Assembly: GCF_030253575.1 (NCBI RefSeq) | Contig: NC_080568.1 | Span: 26,737,001 to 26,801,000 of the forward strand | DNA: 64,000 bases | Direction of reading: 5' to 3' | Source of the DNA: Rhododendron vialii | Taxonomy: Eukaryota > Streptophyta > Magnoliopsida > Ericales > Ericaceae | The notes under the pieces: generated by a model | Told to the model about the DNA's origin: nothing | Seen by the model: the letters and a program-made list of their open reading frames with translations, nothing else | Database searches by the model: none | In this document: positions 33,057 through 45,361 of the stretch, piece after piece | How positions within the stretch are numbered: the first letter of the stretch is position 1 | Layout of the letters: every line of letters begins with the position of its first letter | Translations under genes and position numbers: made by a program

Positions 33057-34169
33057 TCAATGACTGCGGCCAGCTCTTTGGGTCCTCTTCCTCCTCTCAT
33101 AATCAGGATCATCCGTTGGCAACTCATAGCGACAGACAGGGCACGTATTCCTAATCCCCAACCACGGAACAATGCAGTCCCCATGGTACCGGTGCGAACA
33201 AGGCAACTGCTTTGCTTTCTCCCCAACAGTCATCCCATCCTTACAAACCGCGCAAAGTGAATTATCACTTTCCACGTCCTCCTTCGTCACAACCACGGAT
33301 TCAAGATTCTCAACGACCGTTTTCGAAGCAGGAGGCCTCCCAATCATCGAGTTCTCGTTCTCCGCGAATTGGCCAAACAACATCTCGTACTCCACAGCGT
33401 CGTGATCTCCCAAATATTCAAGATTCTCAACACCATCATGTTCTAAACTCAAATGGGCTTCCAAATTGTGAACATCCAACAAAACCTCCCACTCCAAATT
33501 ATTACCCCTCATCGCACCCGCCAACTCCACACCCATTTCTTCTTCTTCATCTTGATTTGGAATCATCACACTCGGCACCGGTGAAACATCCAATTCCTCA
33601 TCCACATCAAACATGCTCAACACCTCTCTCTCATCAACCCTAGCATCCACTTCTTCCCACTCAAAATCCTCAACCCCATCTCTATTATTATCTTCTAACT
33701 GGAAAGAATCCCAACATAGCTGCAGACTAATATCATCATCACACCCATTATTATTATCATTGTTATCCTCTAAATTCAATCCCATCCCAAGAAACTCATT
33801 CTCATCATCCTCTTCTGAATCAGACCCAACCCTAACCCCAACCCTAAATCCAAAATCCCCCTCATCACAATCATCATCAAACCCTAACCCTAGATCTAGC
33901 TCCAAACGGGTCGGACCCGGATCGGGAGAGACCACACCCGATTGCTCGACGCGCTGGTGGAACAGGTCCATGACGAAGTTGACCTGGTTTTCGCGATCGA
34001 AGAGATCGACTGCGGGGATTGCATCTGGGTTGAAATCGAAGGGATCGGGGTGGAAGGGAGCGAAGGTGTCGGAGAAGTCCTGGTAGTAGGGGACGGGGGC
34101 AAAAAAATCGATGAGGTCGCTGTCGTCGCCGTCGCCGTCGTGAGGGTGAAGGAAAGTAACCTCCGCCAT
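33057..34169 (-). CDS. RING-H2 E3 ubiquitin ligase, CIP8/RING1-like
   Basis: Intronless, 370 aa from the ATG at 34167-34169 (MAEVTFLHPHDGDGDD). An in-frame upstream ATG exists at 34322, but it would run through the (GA)n leader and is unlikely. The C-terminal RING-H2 has C306, C309, C324, H326, H329, C332, C343 and C346, spaced C-x2-C-x14-C-x-H-x2-H-x2-C-x10-C-x2-C. It contains LPCSHRYHGDCIVPWL, as in E2-recruiting E3 ligases. Upstream is the conserved EYEMLFGQFAENEN block followed by RPPASKTVVENL, shared with Arabidopsis CIP8-type proteins. The N-terminal 290 residues are very acidic, with runs of D, E and N, and probably disordered. A basic tail (ERRKRTQRAGR) could be nuclear targeting. Substrates unknown. 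I am sure of the RING-H2 class and fairly sure of the CIP8-like subgroup. Confidence 0.93.
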   Translation of the reverse strand: MAEVTFLHPHDGDGDDSDLIDFFAPVPYYQDFSDTFAPFHPDPFDFNPDAIPAVDLFDRENQVNFVMDLFHQRVEQSGVVSPDPGPTRLELDLGLGFDDDCDEGDFGFRVGVRVGSDSEEDDENEFLGMGLNLEDNNDNNNGCDDDISLQLCWDSFQLEDNNRDGVEDFEWEEVDARVDEREVLSMFDVDEELDVSPVPSVMIPNQDEEEEMGVELAGAMRGNNLEWEVLLDVHNLEAHLSLEHDGVENLEYLGDHDAVEYEMLFGQFAENENSMIGRPPASKTVVENLESVVVTKEDVESDNSLCAVCKDGMTVGEKAKQLPCSHRYHGDCIVPWLGIRNTCPVCRYELPTDDPDYERRKRTQRAGRSH

Positions 34170-34171
34170 TG

Positions 34172-34194
34172 CACAGAGAGAGAGAGAGAGAGAG
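34172..34194 (-). repeat. (GA)n tract in the RING-H2 gene 5' leader
   Basis: About eleven GA units (CT on the gene strand), ending three bases before the chosen ATG. Resembles the leader of the bZIP gene in the same window. Confidence 0.8.
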
Positions 34195-35911
34195 GGCGCC
34201 TTTGAAGTTGCCTTATACCGGGTAGATGTTTGTTGGTTGATTGTGTGGGTTTGCAGGTGGAAGGGCGCTTCTCTTTGCGTTGGTGATCTGGTGGCCTCGC
34301 TCGTTGATAACCACGTAATCATAGGAGTTTACGGGAAAATTTCAATGCCGGGTGGGTGGTGGGTAGCACGTGGTGTTCGCTCGACGCATTCGAATCGTTC
34401 ATTGTGTTTTTGAACGGCTTGAATTTGGAGAGAGAGAAAGTGTTGGGGTGAGAAGAGAGAAATTGTTTCAATTCGAGCAGTTTAAAAATATATTAGACGG
34501 CCCAGATATGCTGAGTGGGTACCATGTTGGATATATCCATCTGGCACCGAAAAACTTCTTTAAGTTTACGAATACAGGCCTCGTATCATCCATGACACTG
34601 GATCAATGAAATTGTCCACAATAAAAACTGGACGGTCCAAGTTTGAAATATTACATATTTTTTGAAATTTGTATCGAAAGATATAAACAATTTAAATACA
34701 TATAATTAACTTCACAATTTTTAAGATTAATTTTGCAAAAATATTTGACTTCTTAAAAAGCTCAAATTTCCTTGGAGAACACTTAAGTTGAGACGAAGTG
34801 GCTATATTTGTTAATATATGTAAAGAAAATGATTTGCTTAAAAATCCATTAAAACATAGACTTTTAATTTATTTAGTTTAGCATAAACACTCATAAATGT
34901 AAGTGCAGTTCAAGTGCACATAAAGTATGCGAAAACAAATTTCCATTAACTTCCGCGGTGTTCGCGAAAGTTGCGGGATTCACAGCTTTTCATTTTCAAA
35001 GCAAAATATATCTTGCAAAAAAAAGAAAGAATTCTGATTTCCTCACACTTCTTTGTCGACCGAACCGACACGGGAAATTAATTTTTCGTTTCTTTTAATA
35101 CTTTTCTTTATCTTTCTTGAGAATATACAGTATATGACACAACACAGAAATATTAGCATTAGGATGTCACGTGATCATGTAATAGGACCACTAAGTTGTT
35201 GGTTGATGCCATTGGCGTAGCCAATTAACAAAAGAGTGAAAACACCACTTCAACCAAAAAATGTTACTCCATGTGCACAGTATATCAGAACCATTTGTTT
35301 CAAGATAAACGTGTTTAGCTAAGTCATCGGTATCCAATGAACTTGAATTTTCCTCATGCTTGAAACACTCGACGAGCTCTACAAAATAAACGGTTCCGAA
35401 TATTGTCGTGAGTCCCGTATGGGCCTATAAAAATTCAAAACTGAATGGGACTGGATGGAAGAATATTGGACAAGACCCGAGTCCCTCAGCAAGAACCTCA
35501 AGACAGACGAGCTGTTCTGTCCTACTGTTCTAAAGGCCATTGCCTCAAATGCCAACACAAAAGGCCAGCAGGGTAAAAGACGATGCGCCCCTCCAACAGT
35601 ACCATAGCCGGCAATGGATCATAATTATTGTGGTTCGTGTATTTAAATTTTAAACTCCTTTTAAGGGGAATTACACGAGTTAAATAAATTCTTTGAACTT
35701 AGACTAATGCCTCTGCAATGTACAACAACTTTCTCCTTTAACAGAACTGTGCGAAACAAGAGGCTTGAAATTTTTAACTTAGACTAATGCCTCTGATATG
35801 TTAAACTGTGGAGTAGAATTTCTCCATATACAGCAATTTGTAAGACAAGAAAATGCATGCTTCTTGACTTGTAGAGTTCTAGCCGGTCCATTTCATCGAA
35901 TGGCACCGCTG
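34195..35911. other. Intergenic region between the RING-H2 promoter and the EOL1 3' end
   Basis: 34195-34700 probably contains the RING-H2 promoter. 35690-35911 is likely the EOL1 3' UTR, in which AACTTAGACTAATGCCTCTG occurs twice (about 35697 and 35778). Nothing else recognised. Confidence 0.4.
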
Positions 35912-38900
35912 TCATTTTACATTCTTCTTCTTTAGAGAATCAAATAAAGAAGATTTTTCTTGCTTGTTTGATGACTTGGCAAAAGGATTTTTCGCCTCAC
36001 CTGTCTTCTTAACCTCACCATTCTTCACCTCACCCGCATTTTGCAACTGAACATCAGATGACTTGGCAAAAGAATTAGACGGGCACGTTTGCAACTTGTT
36101 CTCCTCCCCTGTCTTCTTAACCTCAACATTCTTCACCTCACCCGCATTCTTCAACTGAACATCATTCTTTACCTCTCCTACGTTTTCCAAATTCGCAGTT
36201 TGCCCCTGCTTTACTTTGGCCTTCCCAGCTTTAGCTACTGCTTCTGATATCCCTTTTTTCATAAATGGAGGTGAAGTCAACTTTTGTGATGGTGATGGAA
36301 TAGCAGGTTTTGAATCGTAACTGCTTTCCAGTGGGGAGATGGATTTGCGGATCGCAAAATCAGATTTGTGTGAAGTATCAGAACCCAAATTTGTGACTGG
36401 GAAGGCTGTAGCTGCTTTGCTTTCATTTAGCAACCTTTCCTGAATAAAGCAGACAAGGCATTCAGAAAAAGGAAACATATAGAATTTAAAATAAATACAT
36501 GGAAAAAGCGACGTTAAAATTCTAAGACATTGAGGTAACCTCCTGTATGGTGGTGAAACGCTCGGCCAAATTTGGAAGCTTTAGATTCTTTGCAAGCTCG
36601 ATTGCTCCTTTGACAGATTTTTCAAATGACAGAAGTTTCACAAGTTCGGTAGCCCTTACAAGCTTATCACCTAAAGAATTATCATCACAAAGAAGCAAGC
36701 GAGGTCAATATCTCGAATGATAAAGATATCTTACGCAGGGAAAGAGAGAACGGATTCACAACTCCACCCAAACTTAACCAGCACTGCATTTGTGGACTTG
36801 AGTTTCTAGAAGAATCTATAATAAACATGATAGAGAGACCAAGGAAATAAAGTTAGCTTTTTAAAACATCGTCATGTTATCTTTCCCTTCTTTCAACTTT
36901 TCCGTTCACTAAGTGAATCTATGATCCAAATTCCAAATACAACCCAAGTGCGGACATAGGTGAGGAAAAGCTAGAGTGTGACGTTTGTGACCTATTACAG
37001 AAGGTATCATCTAAGTAGCACAAACTCACCATTGCAGCAGGATGCAATAAGCTTGAAGATGCATCTATCAAGAGAGGCTTCCATTTTGAAAGCTTCATCA
37101 TCAAGAGAAGTTGTGTCCTGACCGGTGGACATCATCTCTTCGATTGTTTTGTTAATCTACAAGGAGTTCCACACAAATATATTCAGCTGTTGAAGTAATA
37201 AAATTTCCCTTCCCCGTACCGGAGCCAAATTTCCACGTAGGAAAATTAAGGTGTACCTGGGAGAGATGCAGGTTGTGTAAAATAAACTCATTCTCAAGGT
37301 TATCTGCTCCCAGGTCAGAAGACGCGAGAGGAAATGAAAGATCCATTAAATTGAGAACTGGTTTGGGGATGACCTGAATAAGAAATAAATAGAACAATAA
37401 ATCTTCTTGATTCTTTTAGTTACAAAAAGTAATAGGAAAGCAGATATGAGCAATCCTACCTGTGGGAACGTATCAGGAGATTTGCAAACAACACAAAACA
37501 ACTTGCTTGCATTCAATCCAACGACCCAATGGTTTTCCTCTGGCTTCCTTACTTTCGTAGAACTGCATAATATAACTTTTTGTTAACTTGGTACTAAGAA
37601 CACTTTTGGTGGCTTGGTTACTAGAATCAGTGCTCAATTTTAGGTAACAAATTCCCACCTGAATAATGGGAGCCAGCTGCCTCCATATTGATCAGTAAAC
37701 ACTCTAAGCACACCCTGCAAATATAATGGCAATCTTATACCAAGTTCCGAAGGAGGAAGTGCATATGTTAGTGACAAGACAGAGATTATCAAACCTTAGA
37801 ATCAAAAGTGCATATTTTGCCTTCTTCGCTGAAACCAAACCATGTCAGATATGAGCCAGGGGTCACTGGAAGTCGTCCTCTGATGGGTTGAGTCCCGTGA
37901 CGAATGTTGAAAACTCTAAATTCCAGCATCTGCATCACAGAGGAGAAGGATTATTTTAGCATTGCTCTAGGAAGAATGATATGCATCAAAGTGTGTTTCT
38001 AGGAAAGCTAATCTTGTTACCCGATTACACCGTTACAGTAAAGACCTCATCACTCTTCTCTAATCTCTATCGAGTTCAATTCCATTAGTTTAAACACAAT
38101 ATGCTAGTACTGAAATTCTACAAACCAAATCCTGAAAATGAATAGACAGCACTTAGCCTTCTGGCATCTGTGGTTGGCCGCATTAGTGTTTACCAATATC
38201 GTCACATGTGATAGGGGTTGGCCCTTGGATCCACTAGAAGATACAGCAAATAAGATCAATCTAGCTGGAGGCTGTCAAACAGAAGTTGAAAGAATACCTG
38301 GTCATTTGATGGAAGTGAAGGAGAAGCATGTGTAACAACTGCTAGTTCATCCCCAAAACCTACTGCAGTCACCACTGGCCCGTCAAGAGAGAGAACATTT
38401 CTCTACAATGCAATTTTTTCATCAGTAACAAAGAAATATATTTTTTACAACAGAGGATAACTAGTACTACCAATTAAGAAATAAGGAAAAGGGAAAATGA
38501 AAAAAATAAATAACATTAGAAATCACAAACAGCTCTCCGATTACTGCTATTATTTTCCTTTCAAAGTCGTGAAAACAAAACCACATTTACGAGTTTTCCC
38601 ACTCTAGATGAATGACAGAGGACCCTCAACATATGCCAAGCTGCTAATAAAACTGTATCCAAATGGAGAACGACTACCACATTGAAGTTTTTCTGGTGGT
38701 AAAGGGGTGGCCATGGAAGTTGTCAAGCCGAGAATCCTTCATGTACATGTCAATCCAATTTAAACACAGCAGACCATGTATTTCTTGTGACCAGAATTCA
38801 GAAAACGTCATTGAGCCATGACCCATAGTGTTCGAACATAAGGTGGAACCAGTGGCGGCTCCACCTTATACTGAGAGGGTTCAAGCAAACCCCGAGTTCA

Positions 38901-41900
38901 AAAAATGCACTAAAAATTTGTAATTTTTTACATTTAATTTGATTTGTCTTTGATATTGTCAGCACTAAATTACTCTTACGGAGTGCCAAAACAAATAAAA
39001 TTTCACGTAAATTTGTGTGTAAGTAGATGATATGGATCAACAATACAAAATAAATTAGGCCCAATAAATTTTCAACCAAAAAACTAATATGTTTATCTTA
39101 TATAGAGCTTTGTTTGCAAAATTTCTATTAACGTTTGGCCCACTGAACAAAAATCCTAGCCCCATTCATATCAAAATAGTTCATATTTAAGACCTTCAGA
39201 AACTAATAGGTACAAGAAGGTCGCTTTAGCAATCCGTGATACAGAGCACCTGTTCTGTAGGAAGATTCACAGAAATTTCCATTGTTTATGCATCCATGGT
39301 AATGACAATTAGCTTCTTGAGACACTAAATGCACATAGATTACTTTAATCATAGAAGGAAGGTCGATGTGTAACAGGACAAACCTGCAAGCCACCCTCAG
39401 TAAAGATGCGGAGAAAATTAAGACTTGTAACAGCAGCTACCCAAGCAGTGCCAAGTGCCACAACCTCAACTTCTTCGTCTTCAAAGCGCATAGACCACTG
39501 AATTTGCATTAGTTAACAAAGTAAGCAATGATGAAGCTACCGCAGTTCTTTCACAAAGGCCCTTGTCGTCCTAATATCAAATCGTTTGGTTAAACAACAT
39601 GAGCATTACTAAACACAAAATAAACAAACCTCGCTGTTATTTGCCCAGCTGCTGAAGGGACGATACATGAGAGTACTCATGCTCTTTTCACCCTTGCATG
39701 GATTTGCAAACACACTCCCATTTTCATTTAGTGCAGCCATTGTAAAACCAAAGTAATCAGTCATTGCGGGAACTCGCGGGCCTCTTCCCGTGTCATGAAA
39801 ATCAATCTGTTAACACATTACAGACAATTAGTAAACGACGATGTAGGTATGGCTTTGAGCACTATAAGTCTCTGGCAAATTGAGTAAGATAGACTTATTC
39901 ATAGTAATTAGTAGGTGACTTCACAGCTATCTCATTGATAAGGAAGTAAAATAACGACTTTTCATTGCAAACTAGGACTGTAGGTTAGAAATAACGCATT
40001 TCCAGTAAACACTATTAAAACTCTTGTTACTTGACATCCATCGTGAGTCTTAGATAGGACCAAAGTAGCATGGCCATGACATGCAACACGACAAAGACAC
40101 ACCAACATGCTGGTTTAAAAAAAATGGAGGACTCGACACATCGAGTATACGCTGATATCAATTATTCTATTTGTCGTTATATGTCGTACATGTGAATGCT
40201 TTATTCATAGATCATATAATAGGACATCACACTCGGTACATTGAGAAGACCGTAAATTCCATAACCTAAAAGACCAAATGATGGAAGTTTATGTCTTTAA
40301 TACTGCAAGAGTGTATTCATGTGTTCCTAAGTGATGGAAATTTGCATTCCCAAGCAGAAAATCTGTCCACGCAGACATTATATGCACAGATTGTGCACAA
40401 ATTTTTTTGTGGGACCCACCACGGGTCCCACACAAATAATCCAAGCCGTTCATTGAATGTAAAACACTTTTTCAAGAGTCCCCGTGAAAAATCATCTTAA
40501 TACGATACTTATAGATGTTAGATCCAATTATTTAACTATTTATTTTCTTGCAATCTTAATGAAAAGTTAGATGATTGGGTCGAGAACTTATAAGTATCGG
40601 ATTAAGCTGATTTTTCATGGGGGACCCTTGAAAAAGTGTTTTACATTTAATGAACGGCTCGGATCATTTGTATGGGACCCGTGGTGGGCTCCATAAAAAA
40701 ATATGTGCACAATCTATGCACTTTTGTCTGTGTGGGTAGACTGGTTCATTTCCAAGCGTCCCAAGTATGGTGGTTTATTAAATATCATGTCACGTGGTTT
40801 GTAATTGACTCAGATAAGATTGTCATGGATTCGGTGGTAATTAGATTGTGAAACTGGTATTTTTTGGTGCATTTCTCTTTTATACTAGTATTATTCTCTC
40901 CATTTATATCAACATAAAAAGCGTCTGTGCAACTTGTGATCAGAGTTTACCTGGATTGTGGTTCAGTCCTTCGTCATTATGCTTTATATCAAACCTGGTC
41001 TATCCTTTGGTCTTACTAGTGTATGCTTTATAAGTCGTAACACTTTATCACTTCCATTATGCTGCCCAGTTATCTTTGGCTTCTGTCTCTGTATTCCTAC
41101 ATGCTATTAGACTCTGCTTTTTGAGATGTCTTGAGTTTAAACCTTTACATTTGCTTTGGTTCTCTGTAAACATTATGCTTCACAATATTCATGGATGGTT
41201 GCATCCCCACGTGCAAAACATAGTTGTACATTAGGTATCTTGATGTAAGTTATTAGGCCCATTTTCCTAATAGCTTAAGCTTTTGGGACTACAAGTGAAC
41301 TAGCAGAGTAACCAATGAAGCTTCTCCATACTTTTATTTTCTTTACATATATATACATTGCAAAATGGTCTTTTTGTTCTCTTAATACACACTTTCAATT
41401 TTTTGCTTTATTCCTTAACCAGCAATAGTGAAACAGTCACTAAGTAAGAGCTACAAAGATGAATGACAAAACGAAATAACAGTTTGGATACCTCTATATG
41501 GGAGTATCCATCGTGTTCAATTGTGGTTATACTTCCAAGCATATTGTAACAAAGAAAGCGTCTTTTTCCTGGCTGTGTAGGAGTACAGCCTGGTTGAAAA
41601 GCCTCCTGCAACTTTGACCCTACTGACGTGGTTGTACTCATTTGTACATCCTTTCTCTTTTTGATTCTTTCCTTATGATTATGAGAGGGCCTTTTCCGGG
41701 ATGCATCCTTTGGAAGCAAGTTCAACTCATCACTAGTCCCTTCATCAACATCAGAAAAAGACTGCTTTCTCAATCTTTTTCTGCTTGTTGGTTGAGATTC
41801 ACCATGGCTATCTTCACCAAGATCACTTAAACTACCAGATATATTGGGTTCCTCCTCCTCCTCTTCATCAAAAAAGAGGAGGCCATTACTGTTCTTTGAT

Positions 41901-44900
41901 TGCAAATCAGGAATACCCTCTGTTGGAGATTTCATTGAAGACGGAACAGCCGAATCCCAAATACCATATTTTCCCATTGCATCAATAACAGCCAATGCAT
42001 TTCCAGTTGGTTTCCAGGCCATACAGCATATTACATCATCAAATTTCTGCCTGTCAATGTCCACCCTCTGATCCACATCCCAGATCAAGACCTGCCTGTC
42101 CAAACCAGAAGTGGCCATATATTTCCCATTGGGCGACCAAGACAAGAAACAAATGCGTTGCACGTGATCACCTCTCAAGGAAAAAAGCTTTTCAGCTGTG
42201 TCTCTATCATACATCACTACATCATTTTTCAGACCGGGGACAGCTAGCATCTCCCCATCTGGACTCCAGCAAACTATATTCATGAGAGAGAAATCCAAAC
42301 CAGTGTCTGGAGCTATGCCTTTGAGAGTGTGTAATGCTCTTCCAGACTGAAGTTCCCAAACTATTACAGTCCCAGCTGAATCGAGTGAAGCCAAGTATTC
42401 GCTTTTAGGATCAAAACCTAAACCTGTAACAGAACCTCTATGTCCTTTCAAGACCCTGGCAATGGAACCATCAATGGTATTGATAAGTTTAATGCCCTCA
42501 TCATCACCAGCAGCTGCCAACATGCTACCAGATTTATTAAAACCAAGGACACGAATTGGCAATGTGAATCTGGTTATATTGGTCTGGAACTCTCCCCCTG
42601 ACAATGGAAGTCACAACAAAGTTAATTACTTTATGAACTTTGGTCAAATGATTAAAATTGGCCCAACATTTTATGTTGATAATGAGAACTTTGGTTTAAT
42701 CGAACTTCTAAGTTCTAAATAGGAGAGGAAAAAAAGATAAGCTAGGGTTTTTGCATAAATTGTTCTTGACATTAGCAATAAACTGTTTCTAAATTAGACC
42801 ATCCCCAAACATTGCAGTGGGGAGACCTTTATGCAATAGGCTGTCCTTTGGATTTCAACACCGAAGCAAACAAGCAACTCATATAGTTTACTGATGTATA
42901 ACACCATAACAAGTAAGAAGGCCATAAAGTTTAAAAACTGAAACGAGACGACCAAGTGTCACTATTGCACTGGAATTGGAGCTTCACCAATCATGTAAGT
43001 CAGCGCCTACCATGTCAACTCAGAGATCTATTTGACGAGGGCAAACATAAGTGTGACAATTCTATGTCAAAAATTAAGGACAACGCCGGATCCAGATTGA
43101 ATGGTGAAACAAATGCCTGTTCTAAAATCTTGCCTTTATGACATGGATTTTAAAATTGGTGCAAGGACTTGTTGGAAACAATTTCCAGAAACATCATGCT
43201 AAATATCTTAATGATAAAATAAGTTGGTCACACGCATCGCCGGATCCCTGTCTAGTAAATCTGCTGCCAGGAAAGGTTGACAACAGAAACCGACTGAAGA
43301 CAAGCTTGCTCACATCGATGAACCAAAAGCACAAAGAAAGCCACATAAAAAGGCATAACTCTTTAGAGACAAAGCTTTTATCATGCCTACTTAAGCGCTT
43401 CTATTGGGATTTGTCCCACATCGGTTAATTATCTCCTCCAAAACTAGTATATAAGCCTAGGCGGCCTCTCCACTCTTTGCCAATTGGTTTGGAGTTGGAT
43501 GCTTTAACATGGTATCAAAGCTAGGCTTTTGGAGGCTTTTCCCCTTTGTTTATGCCATAGTTGCACTTTGTTTCATTGTGATCCGTGTGTTTCGGATCCT
43601 TTGTTGACCTCTCCACGTGCGAATCGGGGTCGCACGTGCAGGGGAGTGTTGGGATTTGTCCCACATCGGTTAATTATCTCCTCCAAAACTAGTATATAAG
43701 CCTGGGCGGCCTCTCCACTCTTTGCCAATTGGTTTGGAGTTGGATGCTTTAACAGCTTCCATCATATCTTCTATGAATCAATTGTCATCCAATTTTTTTG
43801 CACATATGAGGCATGACTGATGCAGCCCCAGTGAACTTGCTAAAAACCATGACTGGCATCACAAAAGAGGCTGTAAAATGTTTTAAAATAATCCTAAATT
43901 CAACAGCTGCTGGAATTTAGTCCAACTCCAACTGTTAAGACTTCAACAAACTTCTTAACCAACTTCCTTTTTAGTTACACCCCCAAGGAATTCGAACTGT
44001 ATCTGTGAATTTGAACAGCAAAGAACTCAATCCAGACCATCATTGTAAATCACAATTCCATTCTCTTTCATCTCTATTCTCTGACAATGACCAAAAAGTT
44101 CTGACATACAATACCCATTTTCCTCTACCATTTCAGTTCATTAGCAAACTCCCAACATGACATAAAATAGGATCCACAGCAAGTGCTGTAGTAGTGGATG
44201 AAAAATACACCCTACCATGCTTTCTCCAACTCAGCATGCACATTCCATTCCCATCTATTAGCTTAATAACTGATTCATTAGTATTGAACCTTACCTTTAT
44301 ATCATAATATTAAAAGGAGCTTTCTAGCTAATTAGACAACTCCAATCTCCAATGATATCTACCCTGATGTTAAATGATTACTTCAGTTTTAGCTGTATAT
44401 TTGATTTTAGTTTGACAACCCTGGTTACCTGTTTTGAAGCAAAAACTCTACCACCACACTCAGAGCATCTCCACTCTACTCGTTGACTCAAACCTATACC
44501 AAATTGACTTTTGCTCAAATTTTGCAAGGATATTTTTCTTCTCCCAAATTTACAACTATGCCATTAATGAAGCTTGTATTCAAATTTATCATTGAAGTTA
44601 GGGTTGCAAACGAGCCAAGCCTAGCTTCGTCGTTTTCGAGCTCGGCTCATATTTAAACAAGCCCTAATGAGCCGAGCCTGGCTAATTTGCTTAACGAGCC
44701 GAGCCCACACAAATTAGCCAAGCTTTTGAGTGTCAAACTCGACTCCTTTAGCAAACGAGCCTAAAACTCGAGCTTGGCTCGTTTACTAAAAGAATCGGGC
44801 CGAGCCTTAAATAGCGAAGAGCAGCTCGTTCGTTTGCAGCCTAAATGAAGTGTCTAACACCAAATGAAGCTTTTACTCATATTTGAGTAAAAATATAAGT

Positions 44901-45361
44901 AAGGGCTGGAGATCCTAGAGTATGCGTGGTTGTAGCAAAGTTTTGTAAGCAAATTCTCCTGCAATTCACAAAAATATACTCCACTTCCAAACTTCATTAC
45001 TTCTGATAAAATAGTCTATTTTTCCTATAAAAATCTATATATATCTTGCGCCACGGATGGAAGAGAGAAAACAAAGAGATCCACCTGGAAACTTGTAGAG
45101 CTTGACGGAGTGGTCGACGGATCCGGAGGCGAGGCAGGTGGAGTTGGGGCTGAGAGCCAAGGAGGTGACGCCGTCGCGGTGGTTGCGGAGAATCCTGGGC
45201 GCGCTGGAAAGCAAGAGGGGATCGTGGATGCAGATCGAGGGGTCCGAAGAAGACGAGGTGACGATGTGCTGGGCCTGGAGGTCCCAGAGGATCGAGCAGA
45301 AGGAGCCGTTGCCGTTGCTGTTCTTGTGAGCTTCTCGGAGCTTGATCGATCTGATCTTCAT
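35912..45361 (-). CDS. EOL1: CTF4 / AND-1 / WDHD1 homologue (ENHANCER OF LHP1 1)
   Basis: Replisome hub that couples the MCM helicase to DNA polymerase alpha; Arabidopsis EOL1 also helps maintain Polycomb silencing with LHP1. Twelve exons, 5' to 3': 45361-45085, 42597-41492, 39806-39630, 39497-39384, 38402-38298, 37929-37795, 37714-37659, 37562-37460, 37373-37257, 37156-37030, 36670-36540, 36439-35912. The total is 2976 nt, 991 aa, in frame throughout. N-terminal WD40 repeats include NHRDGVTSLALSPNSTCLAS, GHRGSVTGLGFDPKSEYLAS and WSPNGKYMATSGLDRQVLIW. An acidic stretch (FFDEEEEEEPN) and basic patches (SRKRLRKQ, KERIKKRKD) follow. Exons 3-11 form the SepB-type middle domain. The tail is Lys-rich and ends SSLFDSLKKKNVK; I see no HMG box. 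Exon 12 carries an internal duplication. Intron 1 (2.5 kb) holds a TRIM; intron 2 holds a foldback element. Confidence 0.92.
35970..36165 (-). repeat. In-frame tandem duplication within EOL1 exon 12
   Basis: Two units encode DVQLKNAGEVKNVEVKKTGE...SFAKSS and DVQLQNAGEVKNGEVKKTGE...PFAKSS. The first has extra residues (ENKLQTCPSN). A third partial echo, VGEVKND, stands just before. The coding frame is kept. Confidence 0.85.
38852..39165. mobile_element. Dispersed non-autonomous repeat (CAGTGGCGGCTCC start), copy B
   Basis: Diverged relative of 28766-29100, in the intron between EOL1 exons 4 and 5. Starts CAGTGGCGGCTCCACC and ends AAAAATCCTAGCCCC. CAGTGGCGG and CTAGCCCC could be remnants of a terminal inverted repeat. 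Confidence 0.5.
40362..40742. mobile_element. Foldback element in EOL1 intron 2
   Basis: Arms of about 160 bp. On the left, AGATTGTGCACAAATTTTTTT, GGGACCCACCACGGGTCCCA, GCCGTTCATTGAATGTAAAA and TTTTCAAGAGTCCCCGTGAAA. The right arm has the complementary set in reverse order, ending CTGTGTGGGTAGA. The loop is near 40525-40570. Confidence 0.8.
43402..43754 (+). mobile_element. TRIM-type miniature LTR retrotransposon (family 1, copy 2), complete and young
   Basis: LTRs 43402-43509 and 43647-43754 are both 108 bp. I count only two differences between them (TATTGGG/TGTTGGG at the start, CTAGGCGG/CTGGGCGG inside). Primer-binding site TGGTATCAAAGC at 43510-43521; purine tract GCAGGGGAG before the 3' LTR. 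Perfect 5-bp target duplication GCTTC (43397-43401, 43755-43759). The 137-bp interior is non-coding. It lies in EOL1 intron 1, opposite to the gene's direction. Same family as 5813-6203; no 5S-like segment as in Cassandra. Confidence 0.92.
44462..44916. mobile_element. Probable Tourist-like MITE hosting another insertion
   Basis: GAGCATCTCCACTC at the left and GGCTGGAGATCC at the right form imperfect terminal inverted repeats of the type seen in the two Tourist elements of this window. The flanking duplication is unclear. The 44599-44845 element is nested inside. Confidence 0.45.
44599..44845. mobile_element. Foldback/MITE with GGGTTGCAAACGAGCC termini
   Basis: Left end GGGTTGCAAACGAGCCAAGC and right end GCTCGTTCGTTTGCAGCC are inverted. 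The inside is a series of AGCTCGGCTC and GAGCCGAGC motifs that also pair. 247 bp, non-coding, in EOL1 intron 1. Confidence 0.7.

Noticed and set aside
33060..34205. Long plus-strand ORFs opposite the RING-H2 gene
   Set aside because: Low-complexity complements of the acidic coding region. No domain.
43402..43754. Cassandra-type TRIM (5S rRNA-like LTR)
   Set aside because: The LTR starts TGTTGGGATTTGTCCCACAT, but I see no 5S internal promoter boxes. Assigned to another TRIM family.
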